Positions 1-9,000 of a stretch of 11,561 nucleotides of DNA are shown here, piece by piece. The stretch is from JBBQFC01 sp038321615. GTDB lineage: Bacteria; Bacteroidota; Bacteroidia; Flavobacteriales_D; Cryomorphaceae. Where the stretch lies: NCBI GenBank assembly GCA_038321615.1, contig JBBQFC010000078.1:1-11561 (forward strand). The letters are read 5' to 3'. The notes beneath the pieces were generated by a model. It worked only from the letters and a program-made list of their open reading frames with translations, made no database searches and had not been told where the DNA came from. Each line of letters begins with the position of its first letter. Position 1 is the first letter of the stretch. The position numbers and the translations under genes were made by a program.

Positions 1-1
1 G

Positions 2-148
2 GCTGAAATGCTCGCAAAGCCGGGTGTAGCTGCTGGTGGGAGTTGGGCGAGTACCGGATACGACATCCGAAACGAAAGCCTCATGACTTTTGATGGTTCG
101 TCGCCTGTCGTGGGTTTTAGACCCATCGCGGTGCTTACACAATTCTGA
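2..148 (+). CDS. C-terminal end of a SUMF1/formylglycine-generating-enzyme-like protein (partial)
   Basis: The reading frame is open from the left edge and ends at TGA 146-148, giving the last 48 residues of a protein whose start lies outside the window. The visible part contains AGGSW, then an Arg-Asn pair (YDIRNES) and finally VVGFRPI near the end. A GGSW segment followed by an arginine and a closing GFR is the usual C-terminal signature of the FGE-sulfatase (SUMF1) fold, which includes sulfatase-activating enzymes and many Bacteroidota surface or gliding-associated lipoproteins. Which member this is cannot be decided: the catalytic cysteines and any signal peptide are not in view. The family assignment rests on three short motifs only. 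Confidence 0.5.
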   Translation, partial: AEMLAKPGVAAGGSWASTGYDIRNESLMTFDGSSPVVGFRPIAVLTQF

Positions 149-695
149 AGTGCCCTCACCTTTATAGTTACGGAAGTGAAATCCACTTCGCATACAAGGA
201 ATCTTATTGAGCGGTTAGCTTTCGCATAATGTGACACTGGCATTTGTTTTTAACCAGGATAGATGTTAAATCGAATAAGTGGCGCACTAATCAACATATT
301 CACCATCAGTTAACTGACTGACCTGAAACAGCACGTATCCAAAGCATTTGTGATTTAATCCATGTACAATCGAATAAACTCGCATCGGCGGGTGTATTTC
401 TTTTAAGATACATATCTGAACTATTGTAGTTAAAGAGTTGATGACTATTTTATGCGTGGCGCACTCAACTCGACACCTGTAGTGTACGATCAATCGGTCC
501 TTCAAAAAATTTAAGTTTTCACATGTCAATGAAGAAAAGCTTAATAACGAGCCTTGTTCAACTTAAATCAAAGGCGGAAGACGGTTGAAACAGCAAAGCA
601 AATTTCTTGGATTTAAACAATTATAGGTCATTGCTTGTTTCTCCGGGATTAGGTCTTTATACAAGGCTAGTCATTCATTTCGTCGCACTTTTTAG
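149..695. other. Intergenic gap without a supportable gene
   Basis: About 550 bases lie between the SUMF1-like tail and the membrane protein. No RNA gene, repeat array or clear TAnnTTTG promoter was found. An 80-codon minus-strand frame (287-529, TTG start) resembles nothing recognisable. The right end (about 607-695) may hold the displaced N-terminus or leader of the downstream membrane-protein gene. Confidence 0.5.
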
Positions 696-776
696 AAACT
701 CAACCGAATCAACCAAGGCAACCGCATATTCGAACTCTTCCTTTCAGACCGCACCAAGGAGCGAAGCGAAAAGGTT

Positions 777-1595
777 GTGCTTTCTATTGCGATTTTAAGT
801 TTTCTGGTCCATCTTGTCATTATTTTTCTGGTGCAGATGGAATGGATTGAATCGGAATCTACGTTGGTCAAAAACCCTATTTCGGCCATCTATACCCCAT
901 TCTCATTCATTCTAATTTACGAAGTTTACCTTCTTATCTATTACCTTCCGAAATCGATAACCAACTATGTAGGTAAACAGTATGAGATCATTACGCTTAT
1001 TCTGATCAGACGCCTGTTCAAAGATTTATCCGAGCTGGAACTCTCCTCCGATTGGTTTGCAATAAAGAGCGACATGCAGTTCACTTACGATGTGCTGGGT
1101 TGCCTATTACTCTTCTACCTGATCTTTCTTTTTTATCGGGAAAACCATAAAAAATATCTTGCCGGAAATATACGAACGGCAAAGGAAGAAGTCGATCTCC
1201 GCACCTTTATCCGAATAAAGAAAATACTCGCTTCCATTCTTGTTCCCGTTTTACTTTTTATCGCTGCGAGCAGGGTTTATAATTGGTTTACTGCCGATGT
1301 TTCGTTCAAAAATCTCAATAATATTTTCTTTGATGAGTTCTTCACCATTCTTATCGTAGCCGACGTTATTTTGCTGCTGACTTCGTTTTATTCGAGCGAC
1401 CAATTCCACAAGATCATCCGGAATTCGGGTTTCATCATATCTACAATACTCATCCGTCTTTCGTTCTCTGTGGAAGGCATCATCAACACCGTACTCATTG
1501 TATGCGCTGTATTGTTTGGGCTGCTCATATTGATCATCCACAACCAGTACGAGAAGCAGAGTAGGGCAGAAGCATCGGCGATAATGGAGCATTGA
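777..1595 (+). CDS. Seven-helix membrane protein of unknown function, N-terminus probably incomplete
   Basis: The 272-residue product is strongly hydrophobic, with about seven predicted membrane segments (residues about 3-20, 37-57, 104-120, 151-168, 186-205, 215-230 and 235-255). There are charged loops between them and a hydrophilic tail ending in EH. A short amphipathic run, ITLILIRRLF near residue 75, carries the only conspicuous positive charges before a membrane-edge helix. No catalytic or transport motif was recognised, so no function is offered. The start used is GTG 777, the only canonical start in the frame after the stop at 693. However, the frame upstream (696-776) reads like genuine protein (LNRINQGNRIFELF, then SDRTKERSEKVV) and runs straight into the first helix. 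The real N-terminus is therefore probably longer and lost to a frameshift or a non-standard start. The gene stands alone, without a clear promoter. Confidence 0.7.
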   Translation: MLSIAILSFLVHLVIIFLVQMEWIESESTLVKNPISAIYTPFSFILIYEVYLLIYYLPKSITNYVGKQYEIITLILIRRLFKDLSELELSSDWFAIKSDMQFTYDVLGCLLLFYLIFLFYRENHKKYLAGNIRTAKEEVDLRTFIRIKKILASILVPVLLFIAASRVYNWFTADVSFKNLNNIFFDEFFTILIVADVILLLTSFYSSDQFHKIIRNSGFIISTILIRLSFSVEGIINTVLIVCAVLFGLLILIIHNQYEKQSRAEASAIMEH

Positions 1596-1899
1596 CGCTG
1601 CATCAGCCAGGCGATGATCAAAACCATCCTTCATTCTTGACGTGTTCAAAGTAAGGTTGGGATCTCCAAAGCAAAGTTGAAAGCGCAAAATCAGCAACCC
1701 CACGCCGGTAAGGCATTGAAAATTACCGCTCGACGGAATGTATCATAATAAATATCCATTCATTTCTACAGGCATGGAACCAGGGCTTTTGAGCCGGGCC
1801 AATGTCCAAATGGCTGCCCTTCCATTTCTTTCGCCCATACCATTTCCTTTCCCCATCTTTGCGGCCTGAAATTTAAAACCACCTAAACCCCAACTCACC
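1596..1899. other. Intergenic gap; weak promoter-like element only
   Basis: This stretch of about 300 bases between the membrane protein and the esterase holds no recognisable gene. The only signal is CATCTTTG at 1854-1861, one base off the Bacteroidota -7 consensus TAnnTTTG and 38 bases before the esterase ATG. No TTG is present at the expected -33 distance, so it is only a candidate promoter. Confidence 0.35.
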
Positions 1900-2631
1900 A
1901 TGCATCGCGAAATACACCAATGGCGCAGCGGAGCGCTTAATAAGAATATGGAAATAGTTTGCTACGGCCATTTTGGATTTTCCTTGCTTTTGCTCCCAAC
2001 CGCCGGAGCCGATTATTTGGAATACGAGCGCTTCGATCTTATCGAGTCGATCCGCCCGCTGATCGATGCTGGAAAGATGAAAGTATTCAGCATAAATAGC
2101 ATCAACCGCGAAAGCTGGCTAAACAACCGCATGGCTCCGCGCAATAAGGCGATTCGCCACACGCAGTTTAACGATTACGTATATAACGAAGTCCTGCCGT
2201 TCATTCGCCATAAATCAGGCGAGACAACGCCGATCTATATCGCCGGTGCCTCCTTTGGTGCGCTGCACGCTGCCAATCTCTTTTTCAAGAATCCTTGGGC
2301 ACTCTCGGGCTGCATCGCTATGAGCGGAGCTTACGATCTTACTTCTTACACCAAAGGTTACTGGGACGATGACGTGTACTTCAACAGCCCGATGCATTAC
2401 CTCCAGAATCTGAACGACGATAACACCCTAAACCAGCTACGCCGCAGCGGACATATTCATATTCTTAGCGGTAGCGGCGATTATGAAGCGCCCAATGCTT
2501 CCCGCTCTTTGGCCGCCTTGCTTACGCGAAAAGGGGTAGGCCACGATCTCGATATTTGGGGTCACGACATTAAGCATGATTGGCCTACCTGGCGTATGAT
2601 GCTGCCTCATGTTTTGGGAGCGAAGTTTTAG
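1900..2631 (+). CDS. Alpha/beta-hydrolase fold esterase (putative esterase family)
   Basis: The 243-residue product is a compact cytoplasmic serine hydrolase; no signal peptide is visible. The nucleophile elbow is GASFG with Ser118, following the strand PIYIA. The likely acid is Asp194 in SGSGDYE, and the likely base is in GHDIKHDW (His222 or His226; the HDW histidine is favoured). The order Ser-Asp-His, the spacing and the length match small esterase-family alpha/beta hydrolases of the COG4947 / esterase-D-like type. The substrate is unknown. ATG 1900 is the natural start because residues 1-30 (HREIHQWRSGALNKNMEIVC) already form the first strands typical of the family. The gene ends in TAG and overlaps by 4 nt the minus-strand remnant that starts at 2628. 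It is separate from the efflux operon, whose promoter lies about 250 bp downstream. Confidence 0.8.
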   Translation: MHREIHQWRSGALNKNMEIVCYGHFGFSLLLLPTAGADYLEYERFDLIESIRPLIDAGKMKVFSINSINRESWLNNRMAPRNKAIRHTQFNDYVYNEVLPFIRHKSGETTPIYIAGASFGALHAANLFFKNPWALSGCIAMSGAYDLTSYTKGYWDDDVYFNSPMHYLQNLNDDNTLNQLRRSGHIHILSGSGDYEAPNASRSLAALLTRKGVGHDLDIWGHDIKHDWPTWRMMLPHVLGAKF

Positions 2632-2798
2632 CGCAATTTCCGTCGGAATGAGGTAACTCTTAAATTCGATTCTATTGCTTTTTCCGAAGCGTAACTCCAG
2701 CCGCAAAGGGCTGCGGATACATAATCGCGGGCGATGCCTTTCAATTCGGGCAGTTTGTGGTCAGAATATCGACCTTGGAGCCTGCGTTCATTCGAAAA
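2628..2798 (-). pseudogene. Possible C-terminal remnant of an unknown gene
   Basis: On the minus strand the frame from 2798 down to TAA 2628-2630 is open for 56 codons and reads like ordinary soluble protein. It contains NERRLQGRYSDHKLPELKG, then IARDYVSAALCGWSYASEKA, and a basic tail ending FRRKLR. There is no usable start codon; an in-frame stop (2799-2801) lies just upstream. If real, it is the surviving tail of a gene that once faced the esterase. I do not recognise the family. The alternative is a chance open frame in a gap of about 300 bp. The end overlaps the esterase stop codon by 4 nt. Confidence 0.25.
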
Positions 2799-2884
2799 TT
2801 ATCAGCAGCACACGCTGTATGTAAGCAGGAAAAACAGGATTGCTTCTCCTGAATTCACTTTTCGTAAAAAATAAGCGTCGAAAA

Positions 2885-2916
2885 TTGCAAAATTGAACGC
2901 CGTTCAATTATCTTTG
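2885..2916 (+). promoter_or_regulatory. Bacteroidota-type promoter of the tetR gene
   Basis: TTG (2885-2887) and TATCTTTG (2909-2916) are separated by 21 nt. This matches the -33 TTG / -7 TAnnTTTG consensus of Bacteroidota sigma-A promoters. Transcription would begin around 2922, about a dozen bases before the ATG at 2935. Confidence 0.65.
2891..2909. promoter_or_regulatory. Perfect palindrome, probable TetR operator (site 1)
   Basis: AATTGAACGCCGTTCAATT is a 19-bp perfect inverted repeat with 9-bp arms around one central base. It fills the spacer between the -33 and -7 elements, where a bound dimer would block RNA polymerase. The adjacent gene encodes a TetR regulator, so autorepression is the simple reading. 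Size and symmetry are typical of TetR operators. Confidence 0.7.
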
Positions 2917-2934
2917 GATCGTTAATGAATTGAA

Positions 2935-3546
2935 ATGGGAATCGCCGAACGCAAAGAACGAGATAAAGTAGAACTTAAGTCACGCATACTGGATGCGGCC
3001 CGGGCACTTTTTCTCGAAGAAGGATTTCACAAGACTTCCATGCGCAGTATCGCCGATCGAATAGAGTATAGTCCGGGGATTCTTTACCATTACTTCAAAG
3101 ACAAAAATGAAATTTTCCATGCGCTGCACATAGAAGGCTTCGCCGAACTTGGGCGAAGAATGCAGGTGCTGTCGGCGGTGAGCAACCCCATCGAGCGGCT
3201 CAAGGCTATGGGGCGGATATACATTGGCTACGCCATCGAAAACCCAGATATGTACGATTTGATGTTCATCATGCAGGCTCCCCTCGATGCCTTACCCGAT
3301 AAGTCGAACTGGGATGAAGGCGAAAATGTTTTCAACGGCTTGCGCCTTACAATAAGTGCTTGTATGAAGGCGGGTCATTTTAAAGACCACGAGCTCGAGT
3401 CTCTCAGCTTTATGGTGTGGAGCGTGGTGCATGGTATGGTTTCGCTCAACATTCGGCAACGATGCCACGTATTGGCCTGCCCGGACCCCAACCAATGTGT
3501 GGACGATGCCTACGGAGCGTTTGTTCAAATAATCGACCGAATGTAA
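2935..3546 (+). CDS. TetR/AcrR-family transcriptional repressor of the efflux operon
   Basis: The 203-residue product begins with a TetR_N DNA-binding domain (residues about 15-62). Its helix-turn-helix is the segment SMRSIADRIEYSPGILYHYF followed by KDKNEIF, a near-consensus form. The C-terminal ligand and dimer domain contains W162-SVV-H166-G167, the hallmark of the WHG subgroup of TetR C-terminal domains. Length is normal for the family. The gene is immediately upstream of and co-directional with the tolC-type gene (24 nt gap), a common Bacteroidota arrangement for RND efflux loci. It has its own promoter with a 19-bp palindrome in the spacer, and a related half-conserved site lies at the start of the next gene. 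This suggests that it represses itself and the pump genes and is released by an unknown ligand, probably a pump substrate. ATG 2935 places the HTH at the normal distance from the N-terminus. Confidence 0.88.
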   Translation: MGIAERKERDKVELKSRILDAARALFLEEGFHKTSMRSIADRIEYSPGILYHYFKDKNEIFHALHIEGFAELGRRMQVLSAVSNPIERLKAMGRIYIGYAIENPDMYDLMFIMQAPLDALPDKSNWDEGENVFNGLRLTISACMKAGHFKDHELESLSFMVWSVVHGMVSLNIRQRCHVLACPDPNQCVDDAYGAFVQIIDRM

Positions 3547-3561
3547 ATTTTTTTGCTCCCA

Positions 3562-3580
3562 AATTGAACGATGTTTAATA
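3562..3580. promoter_or_regulatory. Degenerate second copy of the TetR palindrome (site 2)
   Basis: AATTGAACGATGTTTAATA has a left arm identical in all 9 bases to the palindrome in the tetR promoter. Its right arm matches 6 of 9. It covers the first ATG (3571) of the tolC-type gene. TTG at 3553-3555 followed about 20 nt later by TAATATTC (3576) could form a weak promoter overlapping the site; otherwise it would act as a downstream roadblock on tetR read-through. Confidence 0.45.
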
Positions 3581-4938
3581 TTCGAACCATGTATATACAA
3601 TTTCAGATCACCTTCCTATTCATCACCGTGGTTTATGGATGTGCTCAGGCGCAGAATCCTTTGGAAGACTATATAGCCGAAGGCCTTGCCAACAACCGGG
3701 TAATAAAAGAACGCAACATTTCGCTGGAGCAGAGTGAATTGGCGCTGCGGTCGGCGAAATCGTATTACCTGCCTACGCTGAGTCTGGATGCTTCCTATAC
3801 GCTGGCCGATGGAGGTCGAATTATCGAACTCCCCCTTGGCGATCTCCTAAACGGAACTTACAGCGCGCTCAATGGGTTAACCGGCACAAACCAGTTTCCC
3901 CAACTCGAAAACCAATCGGTGCAATTCTTCCCAAATAATTTTTATGATGCCCATGCCCGTATTGCCTACCCCTTAGTCAATGCTGATAGGCGGTATGGAG
4001 TTCAAATTCGCGATCGGCAAATGGAAATATCTGCGCTCGAAGTTGAAGTTTACAAGGCTCAGCTTATTCGCGATATCAAGGAGGCTTATTACAGCTTTGC
4101 CATAGCGGAAGCAGCGGTAAATATTTACCAAGAAGCCCTCAAACTTGTGGAGCGCAACCTGCGCAATAATCAATCGCTCTTGGAAAATGGGAGCGGTCTC
4201 CCGGCCTATGTGCTTCGGGCAGAAAGCGAAGTGGAATCGGTTAAATCGAAAATTATCGAAGCCCAAAACAAACGAAAGAATGCGGGCTATTATCTTAATT
4301 TTTTGGTAAATCGACCGCTCGACACACCCATCGATTACGCGCAGACCGATTTGGCGGAAGCTGAACTTATAGCATTCGATGGAGAGCCCGATGTGTCGCA
4401 ACGCGCCGAAATCAAGCAATTGGCTGCAGCAAAAGAAATTGTGGAACTCCAAACGAAGAACGCCAAATCCTTTTTGATTCCCCAACTCAACACGTTTGTG
4501 GATTTGGGCTCACAGGCCTTTGAATTCGACTTCAACGAGCAATCACGATACTTTCTTTTTGGTTTGCAACTCTCTGTTCCTTTGTACAGTGGCAATCGAA
4601 ACAACCTTGCGATCCGCGCCAGCAAACTCGACTTCGAAAAAATAAATCTCCAGCAGGCTAATACCACCCAGCAGCTTACCCTTGCCGCGTCGGTGGCCGA
4701 AAACAATATTCGATCGGCCATTTCGGCGCTCGAAAATACACGGAAGCGCCAATCGGCTGCGCGGAGCTATTTTAAGCTTATTGAAAACGGTCTCACCGCC
4801 GGCACCAATTCCTATATCGAATACATCGACGCTCGAAACCAACTCACCAACGCGGAGCTGGATGTGGCCATCACGTATTTCCAACTTTTGATCAACCAAG
4901 CCAATCTCGAGCGCGAATTGGCGCCGTCAAACCGCTAA
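3571..4938 (+). CDS. TolC/OprM-type outer-membrane efflux protein
   Basis: The product is up to 455 residues, normal for the family. It has an N-terminal export signal (ITFLFITVVYG) ending around AQAQNP, so cleavage after residue 27 is likely. A cysteine at 24 leaves lipoprotein processing possible but unconvincing (VYGC). The mature part shows two outer-membrane efflux (OEP) repeats: long amphipathic helices at about 35-80 and 140-230, then again at about 275-320 and 360-450, with beta-strand stretches between them for the barrel. It would form the trimeric channel through which the RND pump discharges. Starts at 3571 or 3589 are both possible: 3571 keeps an arginine in the signal n-region, but 3589 would free the operator-like site from the coding region. 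The adaptor gene begins 3 nt after the stop, so the two are almost certainly co-transcribed. Confidence 0.88.
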   Translation: MFNIRTMYIQFQITFLFITVVYGCAQAQNPLEDYIAEGLANNRVIKERNISLEQSELALRSAKSYYLPTLSLDASYTLADGGRIIELPLGDLLNGTYSALNGLTGTNQFPQLENQSVQFFPNNFYDAHARIAYPLVNADRRYGVQIRDRQMEISALEVEVYKAQLIRDIKEAYYSFAIAEAAVNIYQEALKLVERNLRNNQSLLENGSGLPAYVLRAESEVESVKSKIIEAQNKRKNAGYYLNFLVNRPLDTPIDYAQTDLAEAELIAFDGEPDVSQRAEIKQLAAAKEIVELQTKNAKSFLIPQLNTFVDLGSQAFEFDFNEQSRYFLFGLQLSVPLYSGNRNNLAIRASKLDFEKINLQQANTTQQLTLAASVAENNIRSAISALENTRKRQSAARSYFKLIENGLTAGTNSYIEYIDARNQLTNAELDVAITYFQLLINQANLERELAPSNR

Positions 4939-4941
4939 ACC

Positions 4942-6003
4942 ATGAAAAACGAAATCAACTCTTCACTTCTTATTGCTTTTTTTGGCTTGCTCGCCGGAGC
5001 ATGTTCCGAACCGGAACCCGATGCTTTGTCGGCCGCACAATCAACCATCCCCGTGACGGTTACCCCCATAGAAAAGTCAAACTGGAATCAACGCGTAGAT
5101 GCTTCTGGTCTTTTTGCTGCCGAAGATGAGCAAATGATGGCCTTCAAAATCGGAGGCGTCATCGATAAAATTTACGTCAATGAAGGAGATGCCATTCGCA
5201 AAGGTCAGCTTTTGGCCAAGCTCAATCTTACCGAAGTAGCCGCCCTTACCGCTCAGGCTAAGTTTGGTCTGGAAAAAGCGGAGCGCGACTTTAACCGGGC
5301 TTCTAAACTTTACGCGGATAGTGTGGCCACGCTCGAACAATTGCAGAACAGCCAAACTGCGCTCGAACTAGCGCGGAAACAATACGCTTCCGCCGATTTC
5401 AACTTGGCCTACGCAGAAATTCACGCACTGGCCGACGGGTATGTTTTGATGAAAATGGCAAATGATGGCGAAGTTATTGGCGGTGGAATGCCTGTTTTGC
5501 GCACTTCGGGCGACGGGTCAAACTGGAAATTGGTGGTCGGCGTCAGCGATAAGGTTTGGGCGGCCATAAGCATTGGCGATAGCGCCGTGATTACTGCAGA
5601 CGCCCTTTCCGGTGTGGAAATGACTTCGCGAGTAGTTCGAAAGTCGAAGGCCGCTGAACGCATGACCGGCTCCTATGCGGTAGAACTCAAAGTAGATCCG
5701 GAGCTTCAACAAAGTCTGGCATCGGGCATGTTTGGAAAGGCAGAAATATTTCTGGAATCGAAGCAAGAAACCTGGTTGGTTCCGTATGGGGCTCTTTTAG
5801 ATGCAAACGCCGGAAAAGGGTATGTTTTCGTGCTGAACTCAGATTCTACCGTTCAAAAAGTAGAAGTGGTGATCGATGCTATTTCAGCCGAATCTGTTCG
5901 CGTTAGTAAGGGTTTGGAAGGGTTTGATCGACTTGTTGTATCCGGCGGTCCCTATTTGAACGAAGGCTCCAAAGTAGAAATTATCAAAAGCTTCCAGCCA
6001 TGA
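4942..6003 (+). CDS. RND efflux periplasmic adaptor (membrane fusion protein), lipoprotein
   Basis: The 353-residue adaptor bridges the inner-membrane pump and the outer-membrane channel. Residues 1-21 form a lipoprotein signal (LLIAFFGLLAGAC; lipidated Cys21) followed by an acidic, proline-rich linker. A biotinyl/lipoyl-like half-motif lies at about 65-95 (FKIGGVIDKIYVNEGDAI...KGQLLAKL). A short alpha-helical hairpin spans about 98-150. The second lipoyl half lies around 155-185 (AYAEIHALADGYVLMKM, then GEVIGGGMPVL), and beta-barrel and membrane-proximal domains fill 190-350. The helical hairpin is on the short side, as in many HlyD/AcrA-type adaptors. The TGA overlaps the ATG of the pump gene (ATGA), pointing to translational coupling. 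The gene begins 3 nt after the channel gene. Confidence 0.88.
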   Translation: MKNEINSSLLIAFFGLLAGACSEPEPDALSAAQSTIPVTVTPIEKSNWNQRVDASGLFAAEDEQMMAFKIGGVIDKIYVNEGDAIRKGQLLAKLNLTEVAALTAQAKFGLEKAERDFNRASKLYADSVATLEQLQNSQTALELARKQYASADFNLAYAEIHALADGYVLMKMANDGEVIGGGMPVLRTSGDGSNWKLVVGVSDKVWAAISIGDSAVITADALSGVEMTSRVVRKSKAAERMTGSYAVELKVDPELQQSLASGMFGKAEIFLESKQETWLVPYGALLDANAGKGYVFVLNSDSTVQKVEVVIDAISAESVRVSKGLEGFDRLVVSGGPYLNEGSKVEIIKSFQP

Positions 6004-9000
6004 AGATCAGCGACTACGCCGTAAAGAATTATCAATTTACCCTGGTTATTTTCCTGATGGCGATTGCCGTAGGGATCACCACGGTTATCAACATGCCCCG
6101 CAGCGAAGACCCGCTTATTGAAGCGCCACAATTCGCTATAATCGCGGTATACCCGGGCACCAGCCCTGCCGATATGGAGGAGCTGGTGATTGACCCCCTC
6201 GAAAAGGAAATCTATGGCTTGGAAGATATTAAGCGTATTCGCACCCGCACCCAAAATGGTGTAATGGTGATGCAGGTCGATTACATTTACGAAAGCGACG
6301 TAACGGAGAAATACCAGGAATTAACAAGGGAAGTCAATAGCCTGCGCAACGATTTGCCCGCCGACCTGTATAGTTTGGAAGTAAGGCGATTCACCCCATC
6401 GCAGGTGAATATTTTGCAAATCGGTCTGGTCAGCGAAAATGCTTCGCGTGCCCAAATGAAGAAGGCCGCGGAAAGTCTGCAGGAATCGCTCGAAAAAGTC
6501 GGGGAGCTCAAGCAGGTAGAGATTTTCGGAATTCCCGATGAAATAGCTCGCATCGATCTCCGCCTGGAGAAAATTGCTCAAATGAATATTCCACTCAATG
6601 CCATAATCGGGAGCCTGCTAAGCGAACTGGCCAATATACCGGGAGGCACGGTAGAAGCGGGCCAAAAAGCATTTAGCGTGAAAACAAGCGGCAACTATGA
6701 CTCGGTGGACGAAATCGCCGCTACTTTGGTTTATTCGGCAAACGGTAAAACTGTGGCTCTAAGCGATGTTGCCGATGTGCGCCTAGATTATGAAGACAGT
6801 AAACACATCACCCGCCTGAATGGACACCGGGCGGTTTTTGTAACCGCTGCCTTAAAGGAAGGAACCAACATTTCGCAGGTTCAGAAAAAATACCTTCCCA
6901 TCATCGAAAATTTTAAGAGCTCCCTACCCGAGAATATAGCGATGGAACTGAGCTTCGATCAAGGTGAATCGGTAAACGGACGCTTAAGCGGATTGGGCAT
7001 CGACTTCCTTATCGCTATTCTTTTAGTTTCGATCACCTTATTGCCACTCGGCGGTCGGGCTGCTTCGATCGTTATGATATCCATACCGCTTTCGCTTGCG
7101 CTGGGAATTGTGATGCTCAATTACCTCGGCTTTACGCTCAACCAGTTGAGCATCGTAGGTCTGGTGGTGGCACTCGGACTACTCGTGGACGACAGCATTG
7201 TGGTGGTGGAAAACATCGAGCGGTGGATGCGCGAAGGTCATAGCCGTATGCAGGCCACCCTACTTGGAACAAAGCAAATCGGGCTAAGCGTGGTGGGCTG
7301 CACGGTTACGCTTATTATCGCATTTATGCCCTTGGTTTTCCTTCCGGAAGGAAGCGGCGATTTCATCCGCGGTTTACCCATGGCCGTTATTTGCAGCGTA
7401 TTGGCATCCATGTTTGTTTCGCTCACCATTATCCCCTTTTTGAGCAGCCGCATTTTGAAAGAACATTCGGGTACTTACACCGGCAATCTCTTTTTGCGCA
7501 GCTTACAGACCGGAATTCACAAAACCTACGCCCCCGTGCTGGAAAGAGCACTCCGGCGTCCTGTCCTTACGTTGTTTATTTCGCTATTTGTTTTTATCGG
7601 TGCGCTCGGACTATTCCCGGTTATTGGCTTCAGCCTTTTTCCGCAATCGGAAAAACCCCAATTTTTAATCAATGTGATTACACCGCAGCAAACGCGGATT
7701 GGGGAAACCGACCGCATAACCCGCGAAGTTGAAACGGCATTGCTCGCCGCCCCGGATGTTAAATATTTTGCGACGAATGTTGGTCATGGTAATCCTCGAA
7801 TTTACTACAATGAAATCCCCGAAAATGAACGCACCGATTATGCGCAGATCTTTGTGCAGTTGCAAAATGGAACCAGCGTTTCGCAAAAGCAGGAGATCAC
7901 TGAAGCCCTCCGTCAGCAATTCGCAAACATCCCCGGAGCCCGTATCGAAGTGCGCAATTTTGAGCAGGGGCCACCCGTAAAAGCACCTGTTGAAGTCCGC
8001 ATTTTCGGCGAGAATCTCGACACCCTGCGCTCCCTTTCGGCAAAAGTAGAGACCATGCTTAAGGCCAATTCCGGAACGATCTACGTGAATAATCCGGTGA
8101 GTAATTTGAATACGGAGATCAGCGTTTCCATCGATAAAGAAAAGGCTCGTTCCCTCGCGATGAATATCGCCGACATTGACCGCACCGTGAGGCTTGCAGT
8201 TGCTGGCTTAACGCTCGGCGAATATTCCGACGATGCCGGCGATAAACGCGATATCGTTCTAACCACACCAAAGGAAGAGCGGGCTTCGATGGCCAGTTTT
8301 CAAAATCTATACGTCAACAATATCATGGGTGCTCCCGTACCACTCGGGCAGGTCGCCGATCTTCAATTAGTCAGTTCTCCGCTCAGCATCGATCATTATA
8401 ATAAGATACGTACGGTTTCAGTGACTTCTTTTGTGCAAAAAGGGGTCCTTGCTGATCGCGTTTTCACCGAAACGATCGAAGCGCTTGATGCTTTTGATTT
8501 TCCGGAAGGATATTCTTACCAATTGGGCGGCGAGTACGAAACTGGACAGGAAGCCTTTGGTGGATTTCAAACCGTAATCATTATTACTGTTTTCCTTTTT
8601 ATCGCGGTGTTAGTGCTCCTTTTTAAGACGTTCAAAAGCACCATTATTGTACTTTCTGTCATTCCGCTCGGTTTGGTCGGTGCCTTATTCAGCCTTTGGA
8701 TTACCGGCAATTCATTGTCGTTTGTAGCCATCGTTGGCCTTATCGCCTTGGCGGGAATTGAAGTGAAAAATTCGATTTTGTTGGTAGATTTTACCAATCA
8801 ACTGCGCATGGAAGGCAAGGATCTAAATACGGCTATCCGCGAAGCAGGGGAGGTGCGTTTTCTGCCTATTGTGCTTACATCGCTTACGGCAATCGGGGGA
8901 TTGATGCCCATCGCCATATCGACCAATCCATTGATTTCGCCCTTGGCTATCGTACTCATAGGAGGGTTGATTAGCTCCACCTTGCTTTCTCGAATCGTAA

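Noticed and set aside
173..189. Hairpin GAAGTG/CACTTC after the SUMF1-like gene as a terminator
   Set aside because: The stem has only 6 bp and no T-run follows, so it cannot be supported as a terminator.
279..465. 10-bp repeat GTGGCGCACT at 279-288 and 456-465
   Set aside because: Too short and with no extended similarity; likely chance.
287..529. 80-codon open frame on the minus strand
   Set aside because: It starts with TTG, has no recognisable motif or promoter, and shows no coding-like pattern beyond being open.
607..798. 63-codon plus-strand frame with TTG start
   Set aside because: Its second half overlaps the better reading frame of the membrane protein and is serine/threonine-rich noise; only its first part may belong to a frameshifted N-terminus.
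1251..1703. 150-codon minus-strand frame
   Set aside because: It is mostly the antisense shadow of the membrane-protein gene, and the part beyond it shows no recognisable family.
2699..2716. Hairpin CCGCA/TGCGG downstream of the esterase
   Set aside because: It lacks a T-tract on either strand and lies inside the coding-like minus-strand remnant; probably incidental.
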